Positions 11,068 to 19,498 of a stretch of DNA of 64,000 bases are shown here, in pieces (position 1 is the stretch's first letter; each line of letters begins with the position of its first letter). A program made the translations under genes and the position numbers. The stretch is from Pseudodesulfovibrio sp. 5S69. GTDB taxonomy: Bacteria; Desulfobacterota; Desulfovibrionia; Desulfovibrionales; Desulfovibrionaceae. A model generated the notes under the pieces. It saw only the letters and a program-made list of their open reading frames with translations, made no database searches and was not told the DNA's origin. The stretch is taken from assembly GCF_037094465.1 (NCBI RefSeq), contig NZ_CP146609.1:2599501-2663500 (forward strand). Direction: 5' to 3'.

Positions 11068-11270
11068 AATTTACATGCTGCGCATCTTGCGCATTTTTTG
11101 GCAAGCCTTTTCTTGGCGGCAGCTTTCTTTTTCTTCTTCTGCACGCTGGGCTTTTCGTAGTGCTGGCGTTTCTTCAGTTCGGACAGGATTCCGGCCTTCT
11201 CCACCTGCTTCTTGAAGCGGCGCAGAGAAACGTCGAAGTTGTCGTTGTCGTCAAAATACACTCCGGGCAA
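11064..11270 (-). CDS. rpsU: Ribosomal protein bS21 (C-terminus apparently frameshifted)
   Basis: The 68-residue frame starts [19 protein letters not shown] and continues with [25 protein letters not shown], unmistakably bS21. The start codon is TTG (11268-11270), set by a strong AGGAGGTG at 11278-11285. The last residues ([11 protein letters not shown]) are not bS21-like. Moving back one base within the six-A run (11093-11098, read on the minus strand) gives KKMRKMRSM and a TAA ending at 11071, the expected C-terminus. So the run is one A short or is slipped over. bS21 helps initiation on the 30S subunit; the gene heads the yqeY-mutS2-dnaG-rpoD operon. Confidence 0.93.
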   Translation of the reverse strand: MPGVYFDDNDNFDVSLRRFKKQVEKAGILSELKKRQHYEKPSVQKKKKKAAAKKRLAKKCARCAACKL

Positions 11271-11294
11271 TGAAAATCACCTCCTCGGTGAACC

Positions 11295-11313
11295 GCCCGC
11301 TCATTTGGCGGGC
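11295..11313 (-). promoter_or_regulatory. Leader hairpin just upstream of rpsU
   Basis: A 6-bp GC stem (GCCCGC at 11295-11300 with GCGGGC at 11308-11313) lies 9 bases ahead of the AGGAGGTG ribosome site of rpsU. AT-rich sequence resembling a -10 element (TATATATATC region, 11333-11345) lies further upstream. It could be an autoregulatory leader of the ribosomal operon, but nothing in the sequence proves it. Confidence 0.3.
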
Positions 11314-11397
11314 CAGCGAAATAAGAGAAACTAGATATATATAAAAAAGAGAAAAGGCAACCCCAAAATGCAAACAAAAATTTGCCGAGAGGTCATG

Positions 11398-11432
11398 AAA
11401 AAAAGGCCCGTCCGGCAGTACCCGGACAGGCC
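11398..11432 (-). terminator. Terminator after the small membrane protein gene
   Basis: An 11-bp stem (11405-11415 with 11422-11432, one G-T pair) is followed on the minus strand by seven T residues. It separates the hup/small-membrane-protein transcript from the rpsU operon. Confidence 0.85.
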
Positions 11433-11457
11433 CTTTCGGTGCATTGGTGTTCGGAGA

Positions 11458-11628
11458 CTAATGATCCGCTTTTTTTGCATCACGCAAAGACTGCAGGACC
11501 GTAACCGCCAAGGCGACACCGATGACGCCGAGGACGATGTACAGGACACCGAAAAAGACGAAATGGTCGGGCATCCACCAGGGGAGATCCATGGGCAGCG
11601 GGCTGTGAACGGTTTCACCGTGAATCAT
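11458..11628 (-). CDS. Small single-span membrane protein, 56 aa
   Basis: A frame from an ATG at 11628 to TAG at 11458 encodes 56 residues: a polar N-terminus (MIHGETVHSPLPMDLPWW), one membrane helix (FFGVLYIVLGVIGVALAVTVL) and a short charged tail (QSLRDAKKADH). TTGGAGA stands 9 bases before the start, and a clear terminator follows, which supports a real gene. It lies 15 bases downstream of hup in the same direction, so the two may share a transcript. I do not recognise a family; the tryptophan pair before the helix suggests an interfacial anchor. Confidence 0.72.
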   Translation of the reverse strand: MIHGETVHSPLPMDLPWWMPDHFVFFGVLYIVLGVIGVALAVTVLQSLRDAKKADH

Positions 11629-11643
11629 CGTATCATCTCCAAC

Positions 11644-11916
11644 TTATTTAACGGCGTCCTTGAGGATCTTGCCGGGACGGAATTTGACAACCTTGGTCTC
11701 GGGAATCTTGAGCTCGAGACCGGTGCGGGGGTTGCGGCCAACGCGGGCTTTGCGGAGTTCCACCATGAAGGTGCCGAACCCGGTCAGGGTAAGCTTGCCC
11801 TCGGAAACCAGGGTGCTTTCCACGGTCTCCAGGAACGCATTCAGGGCGCGTTCGGCATTCGCTTTGGTCAGATTGGCCTTTTCCGCGATTTTGACAACCA
11901 ATTCAGCCTTTGTCAT
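11644..11916 (-). CDS. hup: HU-family nucleoid protein
   Basis: This 90-residue DNA-binding protein has the HU fold: helical N-terminus MTKAELVVKIAEKANLTKANAERAL, then GKLTLTGFGTFMVELRKARVGRNPRTG, the beta arm with the GRNPRTG tip, and the closing KVVKFRPGKILKDAV. It bends and compacts DNA as a dimer. A purine-rich ribosome site (GAGGAGGAAGG) precedes the ATG. This is the first of two HU/IHF-type genes in the window; the other is at 24.7 kb and differs in sequence, so they may form different dimers. Confidence 0.95.
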   Translation of the reverse strand: MTKAELVVKIAEKANLTKANAERALNAFLETVESTLVSEGKLTLTGFGTFMVELRKARVGRNPRTGLELKIPETKVVKFRPGKILKDAVK

Positions 11917-12191
11917 CAGTCCTTCCTCCTCGGTGAAATAATTACCTGATGGTATTTGTTAAAGTGCAGCCAGAGCACAAAACGCACTCGCACTTTGTTT
12001 CCGTCACCAACTCACCCCTTGGCCTTTAATTGAACTTTTGTCCCGTGTCCAGCCCGAGTACTGAAAAAAAACGAAAAAACCTACGCTATATGGCGCTTCC
12101 GGGACATTTGGCCTTCCATTTTTCAGCCCGAAAAAGCCCCCTTCACACCCCTTGGATCATGGTATTCCAAAGGTCTTTGTGAAAATATGTA

Positions 12192-12977
12192 CTAATATAT
12201 TAAGGAAAGCGTACGGAATTGTGCCGGAGTGAGATTTTCCGGCCGCGCCGAAGGGCTGACGCCCTCGTCCAGGAACCACCGCTCCACAGCCGGGGTCATG
12301 CGTTTCTTGAGGATGGTGGAAATCTGTTTGCGCCGCTGCTGAAAGAGCAGCTTGATCAGCCCGGCCAGCCTGTCCGGATCGTCGGGACGGTCTTCGCGGG
12401 GCAGCGGGTCGAAGCGGACCACGGCGGAGTCGACCTTGGGGCGCGGCCGGAAGACCGAGGGCGGCACCTTGAAGAGATATCGCGTGTCGCAGAAGTTCCT
12501 CACCCAGGCGGTCAGCCCGCCGAAGGCCTTGGTGCCGGGGGTGGCGGTCAGGCGCAGAGCCACCTCGTGCTGGACCATGAAGACCGCGCGCTCCAGGGTC
12601 TCCACCCGGCTGACGATGTCCCAGATCAGCTTGGAACCCACGTTGTACGGGAGGTTCCCGATGATCTTGCACGGCCCGGTCTCGTTCAGGTCCGTCCACG
12701 GGAATTTGAGGGCGTCGGTCCGGACCACGTCCAGTTCCGGCCAGCGCTCTTCGAGCCCCTCGGCCAGTTCGTCGTCCATCTCCACCACGCGCAGGCGCCG
12801 CGCCCCGACCTCGGCCAGGTGCTCGGTCAAGGCCCCCTGCCCCGGACCTATCTCAATAATATAGTCGTCGGGCGCGGGCGCGAGGGCGTCCACGATCTTG
12901 CGGCAGATGTTGGGGTCGGTCAGAAAATTCTGGCCCAGGCTTTTCTTGGCCCGGTGCGGTCCGTCTTGATGCGCCAT
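12192..12977 (-). CDS. rsmA: 16S rRNA (adenine1518/1519-N6)-dimethyltransferase
   Basis: This 261-residue methyltransferase (KsgA) dimethylates two adjacent adenines near the 3' end of 16S rRNA during 30S maturation. Seen directly: KKSLGQNFLTDPNICRKIVDAL, the SAM motif EIGPGQGALTEHLAE, and the catalytic GNLPYNVGSKLI. Length fits. It is transcribed divergently from apt, with 113 bases between the start codons. About 270 bases between it and hup hold no gene. Confidence 0.95.
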   Translation of the reverse strand: MAHQDGPHRAKKSLGQNFLTDPNICRKIVDALAPAPDDYIIEIGPGQGALTEHLAEVGARRLRVVEMDDELAEGLEERWPELDVVRTDALKFPWTDLNETGPCKIIGNLPYNVGSKLIWDIVSRVETLERAVFMVQHEVALRLTATPGTKAFGGLTAWVRNFCDTRYLFKVPPSVFRPRPKVDSAVVRFDPLPREDRPDDPDRLAGLIKLLFQQRRKQISTILKKRMTPAVERWFLDEGVSPSARPENLTPAQFRTLSLIY

Positions 12978-13030
12978 GTGCGTTCTCCGTTGTCAGGGGA
13001 TAGCGGAACCTGGTCCGGCTGGCAACAGCA

Positions 13031-13060
13031 TTGACACGATCTCCCCGGAAAACGTATGAA
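13031..13060 (+). promoter_or_regulatory. Probable sigma-70 promoter for apt
   Basis: TTGACA at 13031-13036 and TATGAA at 13055-13060, 18 bases apart, lie 30 bases before the apt start in the divergent rsmA/apt gap. The -35 is perfect and the -10 matches four of six consensus bases. Confidence 0.55.
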
Positions 13061-13090
13061 TCCCCGGTATTCATTCTATGAGGAGGATTC

Positions 13091-13612
13091 ATGAATCTGC
13101 GCCATTATGTCCGGGACATCCCGGATTATCCCAAGAAAGGGATCACGTTTTTCGACATCACGCCCATTCTGAGCACCCCCAAGGCCTTCCGCTACGTCAT
13201 CGACCTGCTGTACGAGAAGTATAAGGACTGCGGCGCGGACAAGATCGTGGCCGCCGATGCCCGCGGCTTCATCTTCGGCGCGCCCCTGGCCCTCAAGATG
13301 GGCATCGGCTTCGTACCCATCCGCAAGCCCGGCAAGCTGCCGTACAAGAACCGCTGCGTGACCTACGACCTGGAATACGGCTCCGACACCCTGTGCATGC
13401 ACGTGGACGCCATCGAGGATGGCGACAAGGTCTTGATGATCGACGACCTGCTGGCCACGGGCGGCACGGCCGAGGGCATGGTCAAGCTGATCCGCGAAGC
13501 GGGCGGCGAGATCGTGGGCGCCGGGTTCGTCATCCAGCTCTCCTTCCTGGACGGCGACGAGGTCATGCGCGCGGCCGGCGTGAAACATGATTTCCTCATT
13601 GAAATCGACTAA
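13091..13612 (+). CDS. apt: Adenine phosphoribosyltransferase
   Basis: This 173-residue enzyme converts adenine and PRPP to AMP. The PRPP loop VLMIDDLLATGGTAEG (about residues 116-131) and the N-terminal LRHYVRDIPDYPKKGITFFDITPIL are diagnostic, and AADARGFIFGAPLA is the conserved hood region. GAGGAGG precedes the ATG. It is followed by mtnP after 12 bases. Since MtnP releases adenine from methylthioadenosine, Apt is the natural next enzyme, giving a short adenine-salvage operon with mtaD. Confidence 0.96.
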   Translation: MNLRHYVRDIPDYPKKGITFFDITPILSTPKAFRYVIDLLYEKYKDCGADKIVAADARGFIFGAPLALKMGIGFVPIRKPGKLPYKNRCVTYDLEYGSDTLCMHVDAIEDGDKVLMIDDLLATGGTAEGMVKLIREAGGEIVGAGFVIQLSFLDGDEVMRAAGVKHDFLIEID

Positions 13613-13624
13613 CAAGGAACGACC

Positions 13625-14374
13625 ATGAGCAAGATCGGCATCATCGGCGGCAGCGGCCTGGACGACCCGGACCTGTTGCGGGACGCCCGCGACGTGGAAA
13701 TGGGCACTCCCTACGGCAAGCCCTCCGCCCTCCTCCAGGAAGGGACCATAGCGGGCCGGGAAGTGGTCCTTCTCGCCCGGCACGGCCGCGCGCACACCAT
13801 CCCGCCCACCTTCGTCAACTACCGCGCCAACATCAAGGCCCTGAAGGACATGGGCTGCACCCGCATCCTGGCTACCACGGCCTGCGGCTCCCTGCGCCGG
13901 GAGATCGACCGGGGCCATCTGGTCATCCTGGATCAGTTCATCGACTTCACCCGGCGCCGGCAGGTTTCCTTTTTCGACGAGTTCGAGCCGCACTGCGCGG
14001 TGCACACGGCCATGGCCGATCCCTTTGACGCCGACATGCGCGGCAAGCTCAACGCCGCCTGTGACCGGCTGGGCCTGGACCACCACGAGAGCGGCACGGT
14101 CATCACCATCGAGGGCTCGCGATTTTCCACCCGGGCCGAATCCAACATGTTCCGGCTGTGGGGCGCGGACGTCATCAACATGAGCGTGGCCCCGGAGTGC
14201 ATCCTGGCCAACGAGGCGGGCATTCCGTATGCCGCCGTGGCCATGAGCACAGACTACGACTGCTGGAAGACGGACGAGGCCCCGGTGACCTGGGAGGAAA
14301 TCCTCGAGGTCTTCAAGAGCAACGTGGAAAAGGTCACCTCTCTGCTCGTCGAAGTCATCAAGGACCTGGACTAG
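13625..14374 (+). CDS. mtnP: S-methyl-5'-thioadenosine phosphorylase
   Basis: This 249-residue PNP/MTAP family enzyme splits methylthioadenosine with phosphate into adenine and methylthioribose-1-phosphate. The start GIIGGSGLDDPDLL and the phosphate-binding LARHGRAHTIPPTFVNYRANI are family signatures, as are RILATTACGSLR and the substrate region GADVINMSVAPE. The Asp pair near MSTDYDCW favours a 6-aminopurine. It clusters with apt and an MTA/SAH deaminase, so two routes for the same substrate lie side by side. Confidence 0.93.
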   Translation: MSKIGIIGGSGLDDPDLLRDARDVEMGTPYGKPSALLQEGTIAGREVVLLARHGRAHTIPPTFVNYRANIKALKDMGCTRILATTACGSLRREIDRGHLVILDQFIDFTRRRQVSFFDEFEPHCAVHTAMADPFDADMRGKLNAACDRLGLDHHESGTVITIEGSRFSTRAESNMFRLWGADVINMSVAPECILANEAGIPYAAVAMSTDYDCWKTDEAPVTWEEILEVFKSNVEKVTSLLVEVIKDLD

Positions 14375-14377
14375 GCC

Positions 14378-15727
14378 ATGCCCTCGCCCGCTTCCGCCGA
14401 TTCCGCGCCGCACGCCTGCGATCTGCTGGTCCGGGCCGACGCGGTGGTCACCCAGGACGACGCCCGCCGCGTCCTGACCGGCGCCGCCGTGGCCATCAGC
14501 GACGGCCTGGTGATCGAGGTCGGGGATTACGCCCGGCTCGACGCCCGGTACGAGCCCGCCCGGCGGTTGGACATGTCGGGCAAGATGCTCCTGCCGGGCC
14601 TGGTCAACGGCCATACCCACCTGCCCATGACCCTGCTGCGCGGCTTTGCCGACGACCTGCCGCTCATGGAGTGGCTGGAGGGTCACATCTGGCCCGTGGA
14701 GGCCAAGCTGGACGAGGACCTGCTCGACATCGGCGCGCAGCTCGGCTGCGCGGAGCTCATCCGCACCGGGTGCACGGCCTTCCTGAACGGCTATTTCCAC
14801 GAGCAGGTTACCGGCAAGGCGGCCTCAAACTGCGGCCTGCGCGCGGTCTTGGGCGAAGGCTTCTTCGCCTTCCCTTCCCCGTTCTTCCCCACGGCCGATG
14901 CCTGCTGGGCGGCCATCCGCGCCCTGGAGGAGCGTTTCCGAGACGACCCGCTGGTGCGCACGGCGGTCACCCCTCATGCGGCCTTCACCGTGCCGCCGGA
15001 GATCCTTGCGGCCAGCTTCGAACTGGCCGAGTCCCTGGACATCCCCTGGCAGACCCACCTGGCCGAATCCCCTACCGAAACGGCGGTCTGCCTGGGCAAG
15101 TACGGTATGCGTCCGGTGGAAATCCTGCGCAGGGAAGGGCTGCTCTCGCCGCGCGTCACCCTGCACCACTGCGTGGACGTGGAGGAGCGGGAAATCGCCC
15201 AACTGGCCGCATCCGGGGCCAATGTGGTCCACAACCCGGCCTCCAACCTGAAGCTCTGTTCCGGCATGTCCCCGGTACAGGCCATGCTCGACGCCGGGGT
15301 CAACGTGGGGCTCGGTACCGACGGTGCGTCGAGCAACAACCAATTGAACATGTTCCGCGACATGGGACTGGCCGCGCTCATGGGCAAGGTCCGCCACGGC
15401 GACGCCTCGGCCGTGAACGCTCAGACCGCTCTGGATATGGCCACCCGCAATTCGGCCCGCTGCCTGGGCTGGCCCGAACTGGGCCGGATCGAGGCGGGCT
15501 TCCCGGCGGACATCATCGCCCTGGACCTCTCCTCACCCAACCTCATGCCCGTGTTCAACCACGTATCTCACGCGGTCTATGCATCCACGGGCATGGAAGT
15601 GTGCATGACCATGGTGGCGGGCGAGGTCCTGTACCTCTACGGCGATTTCCGGACCCTCGACGTCAGCGGCCTGAGAAAGGAGGCCGTGCGGTGTGCCGAG
15701 TGGGTTCGGAGCGCCTCCGGAAAATGA
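14378..15727 (+). CDS. mtaD: 5-methylthioadenosine/S-adenosylhomocysteine deaminase (amidohydrolase)
   Basis: This 449-residue metal-dependent amidohydrolase of the TrzN/MtaD group shows NGHTHLPMTLLRGFADD (metal HxH), WQTHLAESPTE, LHHCVDV and the metal Asp in GTDGASSNN. The family deaminates MTA and SAH to the inosine analogues. The start is 3 bases after the mtnP stop. The immediate link with mtnP and apt supports a methylthio-nucleoside role over a triazine or cytosine one, though substrate range within the family is broad. Confidence 0.88.
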   Translation: MPSPASADSAPHACDLLVRADAVVTQDDARRVLTGAAVAISDGLVIEVGDYARLDARYEPARRLDMSGKMLLPGLVNGHTHLPMTLLRGFADDLPLMEWLEGHIWPVEAKLDEDLLDIGAQLGCAELIRTGCTAFLNGYFHEQVTGKAASNCGLRAVLGEGFFAFPSPFFPTADACWAAIRALEERFRDDPLVRTAVTPHAAFTVPPEILAASFELAESLDIPWQTHLAESPTETAVCLGKYGMRPVEILRREGLLSPRVTLHHCVDVEEREIAQLAASGANVVHNPASNLKLCSGMSPVQAMLDAGVNVGLGTDGASSNNQLNMFRDMGLAALMGKVRHGDASAVNAQTALDMATRNSARCLGWPELGRIEAGFPADIIALDLSSPNLMPVFNHVSHAVYASTGMEVCMTMVAGEVLYLYGDFRTLDVSGLRKEAVRCAEWVRSASGK

Positions 15728-15745
15728 AAAAGAACCGCAAAGAGC

Positions 15746-15774
15746 TTGACAACACCCACCATGGGTGCATATCG
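15746..15774 (+). promoter_or_regulatory. Promoter with internal palindrome, upstream of PxxKW gene
   Basis: TTGACA at 15746-15751 is followed after 17-18 bases by ATATCG/TATCGA. The spacer holds an inverted repeat ACCCA-CCA-TGGGT (15755-15767 region), placed exactly where a repressor could block polymerase. A GGAGGAAGG ribosome site lies at 15842-15850, just ahead of the gene. Confidence 0.45.
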
Positions 15775-15856
15775 AAGTCTGCTCTTGCACCGAAATGAAA
15801 TTACGTATGCCGCTGGCATCCTGTGAGCCGCATTATTTTTAGGAGGAAGGCACGAC

Positions 15857-16144
15857 ATGGCCAAGAAAAAAGGTATCGTTTCCCTGGAAGGCGCCGTCAA
15901 GACCGATGCCGGTCTGACCTACAAGGGCGTCGTCATGGAACCCATTGTTGAAAAATGTGAAGGTTGCGAGCGTATCGTCCCCTTTGAGGGCGAAAACTAC
16001 TGCCCGACCTATGCCCAGCCCGCCCGCAAGTGGGCAGGCGGCGTGTGCAACTTCGCCACGCACGTGCGCGCCGAAGTGGACAAGACCGGCAAGGTCAAGG
16101 TCAACCCGCTCAAGGCCTCCAAGCGCGCCGCGCGCGGTCGCTAG
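15857..16144 (+). CDS. PxxKW family cysteine-rich protein
   Basis: This 95-residue protein carries the defining P-A-R-K-W motif (YAQPARKWAGGVCNFATH, about residues 53-70) and cysteines in EKCEGCERI, NYCPTY and GGVCN. The family is small and found mainly in sulfate-reducing and related deltaproteobacteria; its function is unknown. The cysteine spacing suggests a metal or disulfide site. It has its own promoter-like element and terminator, so it is probably monocistronic. The lysine/arginine-rich tail (KASKRAARGR) is compatible with nucleic-acid contact, which is inference. Confidence 0.88.
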   Translation: MAKKKGIVSLEGAVKTDAGLTYKGVVMEPIVEKCEGCERIVPFEGENYCPTYAQPARKWAGGVCNFATHVRAEVDKTGKVKVNPLKASKRAARGR

Positions 16145-16160
16145 ACCACTGCAAGCAGGA

Positions 16161-16189
16161 AAGGCGGGGCGTTGTCCCCGCCTTTTTTT
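16161..16189 (+). terminator. Terminator after PxxKW gene
   Basis: A 7-bp GC stem GGCGGGG/CCCCGCC (16163-16182) is followed by seven T residues, 18 bases after the stop codon. Confidence 0.9.
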
Positions 16190-16244
16190 GTTTGTATCAT
16201 CCGATTTTTGGGCTAGGTTCATCGAAAACAACATCGGAGGTCCC

Positions 16245-17468
16245 ATGGACGCGCTCTTTTCCGAACTGGATCGCCAGACCGAGGCGGTCGTCGAACTGCA
16301 GACCAAACTTTCGGCCATTCCGGCCTTGGGTCCCCGCAACGGGGGCGAAGGCGAAAAGGCCAAGGCCGACTTCCTGCTCGGCCATCTCAACTCCATGGGC
16401 ATAGAGGACATCCGCGAGTACAACGCCCCCGATGCCGACGTGCCCTGCGGGTACCGACCGAACATCGCGGCCGTCATTCCCGGAAAAAACACGGAAAAGA
16501 CCCTGTGGGTCATCTCCCACATCGACGTGGTCCCTCCGGGCGACCTCGGCCTGTGGGACTCCGACCCCTACGTGGTCCAACGCGACGGCGACACCCTCAT
16601 CGGGCGCGGCGTGGAGGACAACCAGCAGGGCATGGTCTCCTCGCTGCTGACCGCCCAGGCCCTGCTCGACCTGAAAGTCACCCCGGAGATGAACTACGGC
16701 CTTATCCTCGTGTCCGACGAGGAAACCGGCTCGGGCTTCGGCCTGGACTATATCGTCCGCGAGCACGAGGACCTCTTCCGCAAGGACGACCTGTTCCTGG
16801 TCCCGGACTCGGGAGAGCCCGCTTCGGAAATGGTTGAAGTGGCCGAGAAATCCATGTTCTGGCTGAAGGTCACGGTCATCGGCAAGCAGTGCCACGCCTC
16901 CACCCCGGACCAGGGCGTCAACACCATGTTCCCGTCCGCGGAGTTCATCCTGCGCATCAAGGAACTGGAGACCCTGTACCCGGCCGAGGACACCCTGTTC
17001 GATCCGCCCCGCTCCACCTTCCAGCCGACCATGCGCGAGGCCAACGTGGCCAACGTGAACACCCTCCCCGGCCGGGACGTGTTCTACGTGGACTGCCGGG
17101 TCATGCCCGAGTACGACCTGAACGACGTGCTCGGCACCATCAAGGGCATGGGGGCCGAGATCGCGGCCAAGTACGGCGTGACCGTCGAATGCGAGCCCAT
17201 CATGTGGGAGCAGTCCGCCCCGGCCACCCCGGCGGACAGCGAGATCGCGGTCCGGACCATGGCTTCCGTGCGCAGGATCTACGACAACAATCCCCGCACC
17301 GTGGGCGTGGGCGGCGGCACGGTGGCCGCGTTCCTGCGCCGAAAGGGCTACAACGCCGTGGTCTGGTCCACCCTGTACCACAACGCGCACCAGCCCAATG
17401 AATGGTCGTCCATCAAGAGCACCATCGGCGACGCCAAGGTCATCGCCGACATGCTCCTGACCAAGTAG
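16245..17468 (+). CDS. M20 family metallo-hydrolase (peptidase/deacylase)
   Basis: This 407-residue zinc hydrolase belongs to the ArgE/DapE/ACY1 group. Metal-site motifs are visible: VISHIDVVPPGD, GRGVEDNQQGMVSS and VSDEETGSGFG, followed by the dimerisation lid and the late GVGGGTVAAFLR. The chosen ATG has GGAGG five bases upstream; the frame is open further 5' but that stretch covers the previous gene and its terminator. The natural substrate (an acylated or peptidic amino acid) cannot be read from the sequence. Confidence 0.87.
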   Translation: MDALFSELDRQTEAVVELQTKLSAIPALGPRNGGEGEKAKADFLLGHLNSMGIEDIREYNAPDADVPCGYRPNIAAVIPGKNTEKTLWVISHIDVVPPGDLGLWDSDPYVVQRDGDTLIGRGVEDNQQGMVSSLLTAQALLDLKVTPEMNYGLILVSDEETGSGFGLDYIVREHEDLFRKDDLFLVPDSGEPASEMVEVAEKSMFWLKVTVIGKQCHASTPDQGVNTMFPSAEFILRIKELETLYPAEDTLFDPPRSTFQPTMREANVANVNTLPGRDVFYVDCRVMPEYDLNDVLGTIKGMGAEIAAKYGVTVECEPIMWEQSAPATPADSEIAVRTMASVRRIYDNNPRTVGVGGGTVAAFLRRKGYNAVVWSTLYHNAHQPNEWSSIKSTIGDAKVIADMLLTK

Positions 17469-17483
17469 CGCCGCTGCCCGTTC

Positions 17484-19367
17484 ATGCAGAACAAGACCCC
17501 GTTTCCGGCCGAGTTCGACCTCATCGTGGTCGGCGCGGGCCATGCCGGCTGCGAAGCCGCCATGGCCTCGGCCCGGCTCGGCCTGAAGACCCTGCTGCTG
17601 ACCATCAACGTGGACCGCATCGGGCACCTCTCCTGCAACCCGGCCATCGGCGGGCTGGCAAAGGGCCACATGGTCAAGGAGATCGACGCGCTCGGCGGCA
17701 TGATGGGACTGTGGGCCGACGCGGCGGGCATCCAGTTCCGCATCCTGAACACCCGCAAAGGCCCGGCGGTCCGTTCCAGCCGAGCCCAGATCGACCGGGT
17801 CCGGTACATGCAGGTGGTCCAGGCGTCCGTGTTCGCCCAGGAGAACCTGTGGGTCTTCCAGGACATGGGCGCGGCCGTGCTGACCGAAAATGGCCGGGTC
17901 CGCGGCATGCGCAGCGAGCTGGGCGAGATATTCCCGGCCAAGGCCGTACTCCTGACCACCGGCACCTTCCTGCGCGGGCTCATGCACATCGGCCTGGAGC
18001 ATTTCAGCGGCGGCCGCATGGGCGATCCCGCCTCCAACTCGCTGTCGGCCAACCTGCGCGAGCTGGGCTTTACCCTGGGCCGCCTCAAGACCGGCACCAC
18101 ACCGCGCCTGCTGCGCGACTCCATCGATTTCTCGGCCATGCAGGAGCAACCCGGCGACGATTCGCCCGTGCCCTTCAGCTTCCGCAACAACGCCGTACCC
18201 ATGCCCCAGGTCTCGTGTTGGCTGACCTACACCAACGAAGCGGCTCACGAGGCCATCCGTTCCGGGTTCGACCGCTCGCCCATGTTCACCGGGATCATCG
18301 AGGGCACCGGCGCGCGCTACTGTCCGTCCATCGAGGACAAGGTGGCCCGGTTCCCGGAAAAGGACCGGCACCAGATTTTTGTCGAGCCCGAAGGGCTTCA
18401 CAGCCCGGAGATGTACCCTAGCGGCATCCCCACCAGCCTGCCCTTCGACGTGCAGAAGAAGATGATCCGGGCCATCCGGGGGCTGGAAAACGCCCAGATC
18501 GTGCGCCCCGGCTACGCCATCGAATACGACTACATCCCGCCCACCCAGCTCAGGCCCACCCTGGAGACCAAGGCGGTGGAGGGGCTCTACTGCGCGGGCC
18601 AGATCAACGGCACCTCGGGCTATGAGGAGGCTGCAGCACAGGGGCTGTGGGCCGCCCTCAACGCGGCCTGCAAGATCAAGGGGAGGGAGCCCTTCCTGCT
18701 CTCCCGCGATCAGGCGTACATGGCCGTGCTGGTGGACGACCTGGTTACCAAGGGGACGGAGGAGCCGTACCGCATGTTCACCTCCCGCGCCGAGCACAGG
18801 CTGCTGCTACGCGAAGGCAACGCGGACGAGCGGTTGACACCGCTGGGCCGCGACTTGGGATTGGTGGACGACGACCAGTGGCGACTCTTTTCGGTTAAGC
18901 AGGAAAAACTTCAAGCGACGCTTGAAGCCATGCACTTGATCCGTGTGCGACCCGACGCAGCCACCCGCGAAATCCTGGACTCCATCGGCGCGTCCGTGCC
19001 CGGTAAAGCCGTGGAACTGGCCGCCCTGCTGCGCCAGCCCCAGATGGAGATAGAACGGCTGGCCGTGTTTTACCCGGAGTTGGCCGAGCTGGACCAGGAG
19101 GTCCTGCGTGAGGCCGAGGTACAGGTGCGCTACGAGGGCTATCTGGTCAAACAGGAGGAGCTGGTGGCCAAGTTCAAGTCCCTGGAGGGCAAGGTCCTGC
19201 CCGAAGACCTGGACTATGCGGCGGTTTCCGGCCTGACCCGCGAGGTGGTCGAGAAGCTGACCCGCATCCAGCCCCGGACCCTGGGCCAGGCCGGACGCAT
19301 CTCAGGGGTCACGCCCGCGGCTCTGTCCTGCCTGGAGATTCACCTGAAAAAACTCGGCCTATCGTAA
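17484..19367 (+). CDS. mnmG: tRNA uridine-5-carboxymethylaminomethyl modification enzyme MnmG
   Basis: This 627-residue FAD protein (GidA) works with MnmE to modify the wobble uridine of several tRNAs. The FAD-binding [19 protein letters not shown] (residues 11-29), [21 protein letters not shown] and [12 protein letters not shown] are characteristic, and the C-terminal helical domain that contacts MnmE is present. It starts 15 bases after the M20 hydrolase gene. Full length. Confidence 0.96.
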   Translation: MQNKTPFPAEFDLIVVGAGHAGCEAAMASARLGLKTLLLTINVDRIGHLSCNPAIGGLAKGHMVKEIDALGGMMGLWADAAGIQFRILNTRKGPAVRSSRAQIDRVRYMQVVQASVFAQENLWVFQDMGAAVLTENGRVRGMRSELGEIFPAKAVLLTTGTFLRGLMHIGLEHFSGGRMGDPASNSLSANLRELGFTLGRLKTGTTPRLLRDSIDFSAMQEQPGDDSPVPFSFRNNAVPMPQVSCWLTYTNEAAHEAIRSGFDRSPMFTGIIEGTGARYCPSIEDKVARFPEKDRHQIFVEPEGLHSPEMYPSGIPTSLPFDVQKKMIRAIRGLENAQIVRPGYAIEYDYIPPTQLRPTLETKAVEGLYCAGQINGTSGYEEAAAQGLWAALNAACKIKGREPFLLSRDQAYMAVLVDDLVTKGTEEPYRMFTSRAEHRLLLREGNADERLTPLGRDLGLVDDDQWRLFSVKQEKLQATLEAMHLIRVRPDAATREILDSIGASVPGKAVELAALLRQPQMEIERLAVFYPELAELDQEVLREAEVQVRYEGYLVKQEELVAKFKSLEGKVLPEDLDYAAVSGLTREVVEKLTRIQPRTLGQAGRISGVTPAALSCLEIHLKKLGLS

Positions 19368-19388
19368 CACTCCCCGGCTCTTCGTTTG

Positions 19389-19417
19389 TTGACAGGTTGT
19401 CCCAGTCTGTCTAAATA
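19389..19417 (+). promoter_or_regulatory. Strong sigma-70 promoter before corC-lnt-prfB operon
   Basis: A consensus -35 TTGACA (19389-19394) stands exactly 17 bases from TAAATA (19412-19417). It is placed between mnmG and the corC-like gene, with an 80-base leader, and is the best-matching promoter seen in the window. Confidence 0.75.
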
Positions 19418-19498
19418 CATGAATATTGACACGACGTTCGTACGGCAACGGGCCATCCCCGGCACATCGTTTTTGAAACCGTTTCAAGGAGTCTGGTC

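Noticed and set aside
11331-11618. 95-codon minus-strand frame near hup
   Set aside because: It lies in the wrong frame relative to the 56-residue membrane protein, crosses the terminator and has an improbable Ser/Cys-rich sequence.
14158-15798. 546-codon plus-strand frame overlapping mtnP and mtaD
   Set aside because: It is the alternative frame of mtaD; Arg/Gly/Pro-rich, no motifs.
16197-18797. 866-codon minus-strand frame across the M20 hydrolase and mnmG
   Set aside because: It spans two genuine genes and their spacer, so it is an artefact of GC-rich third positions.
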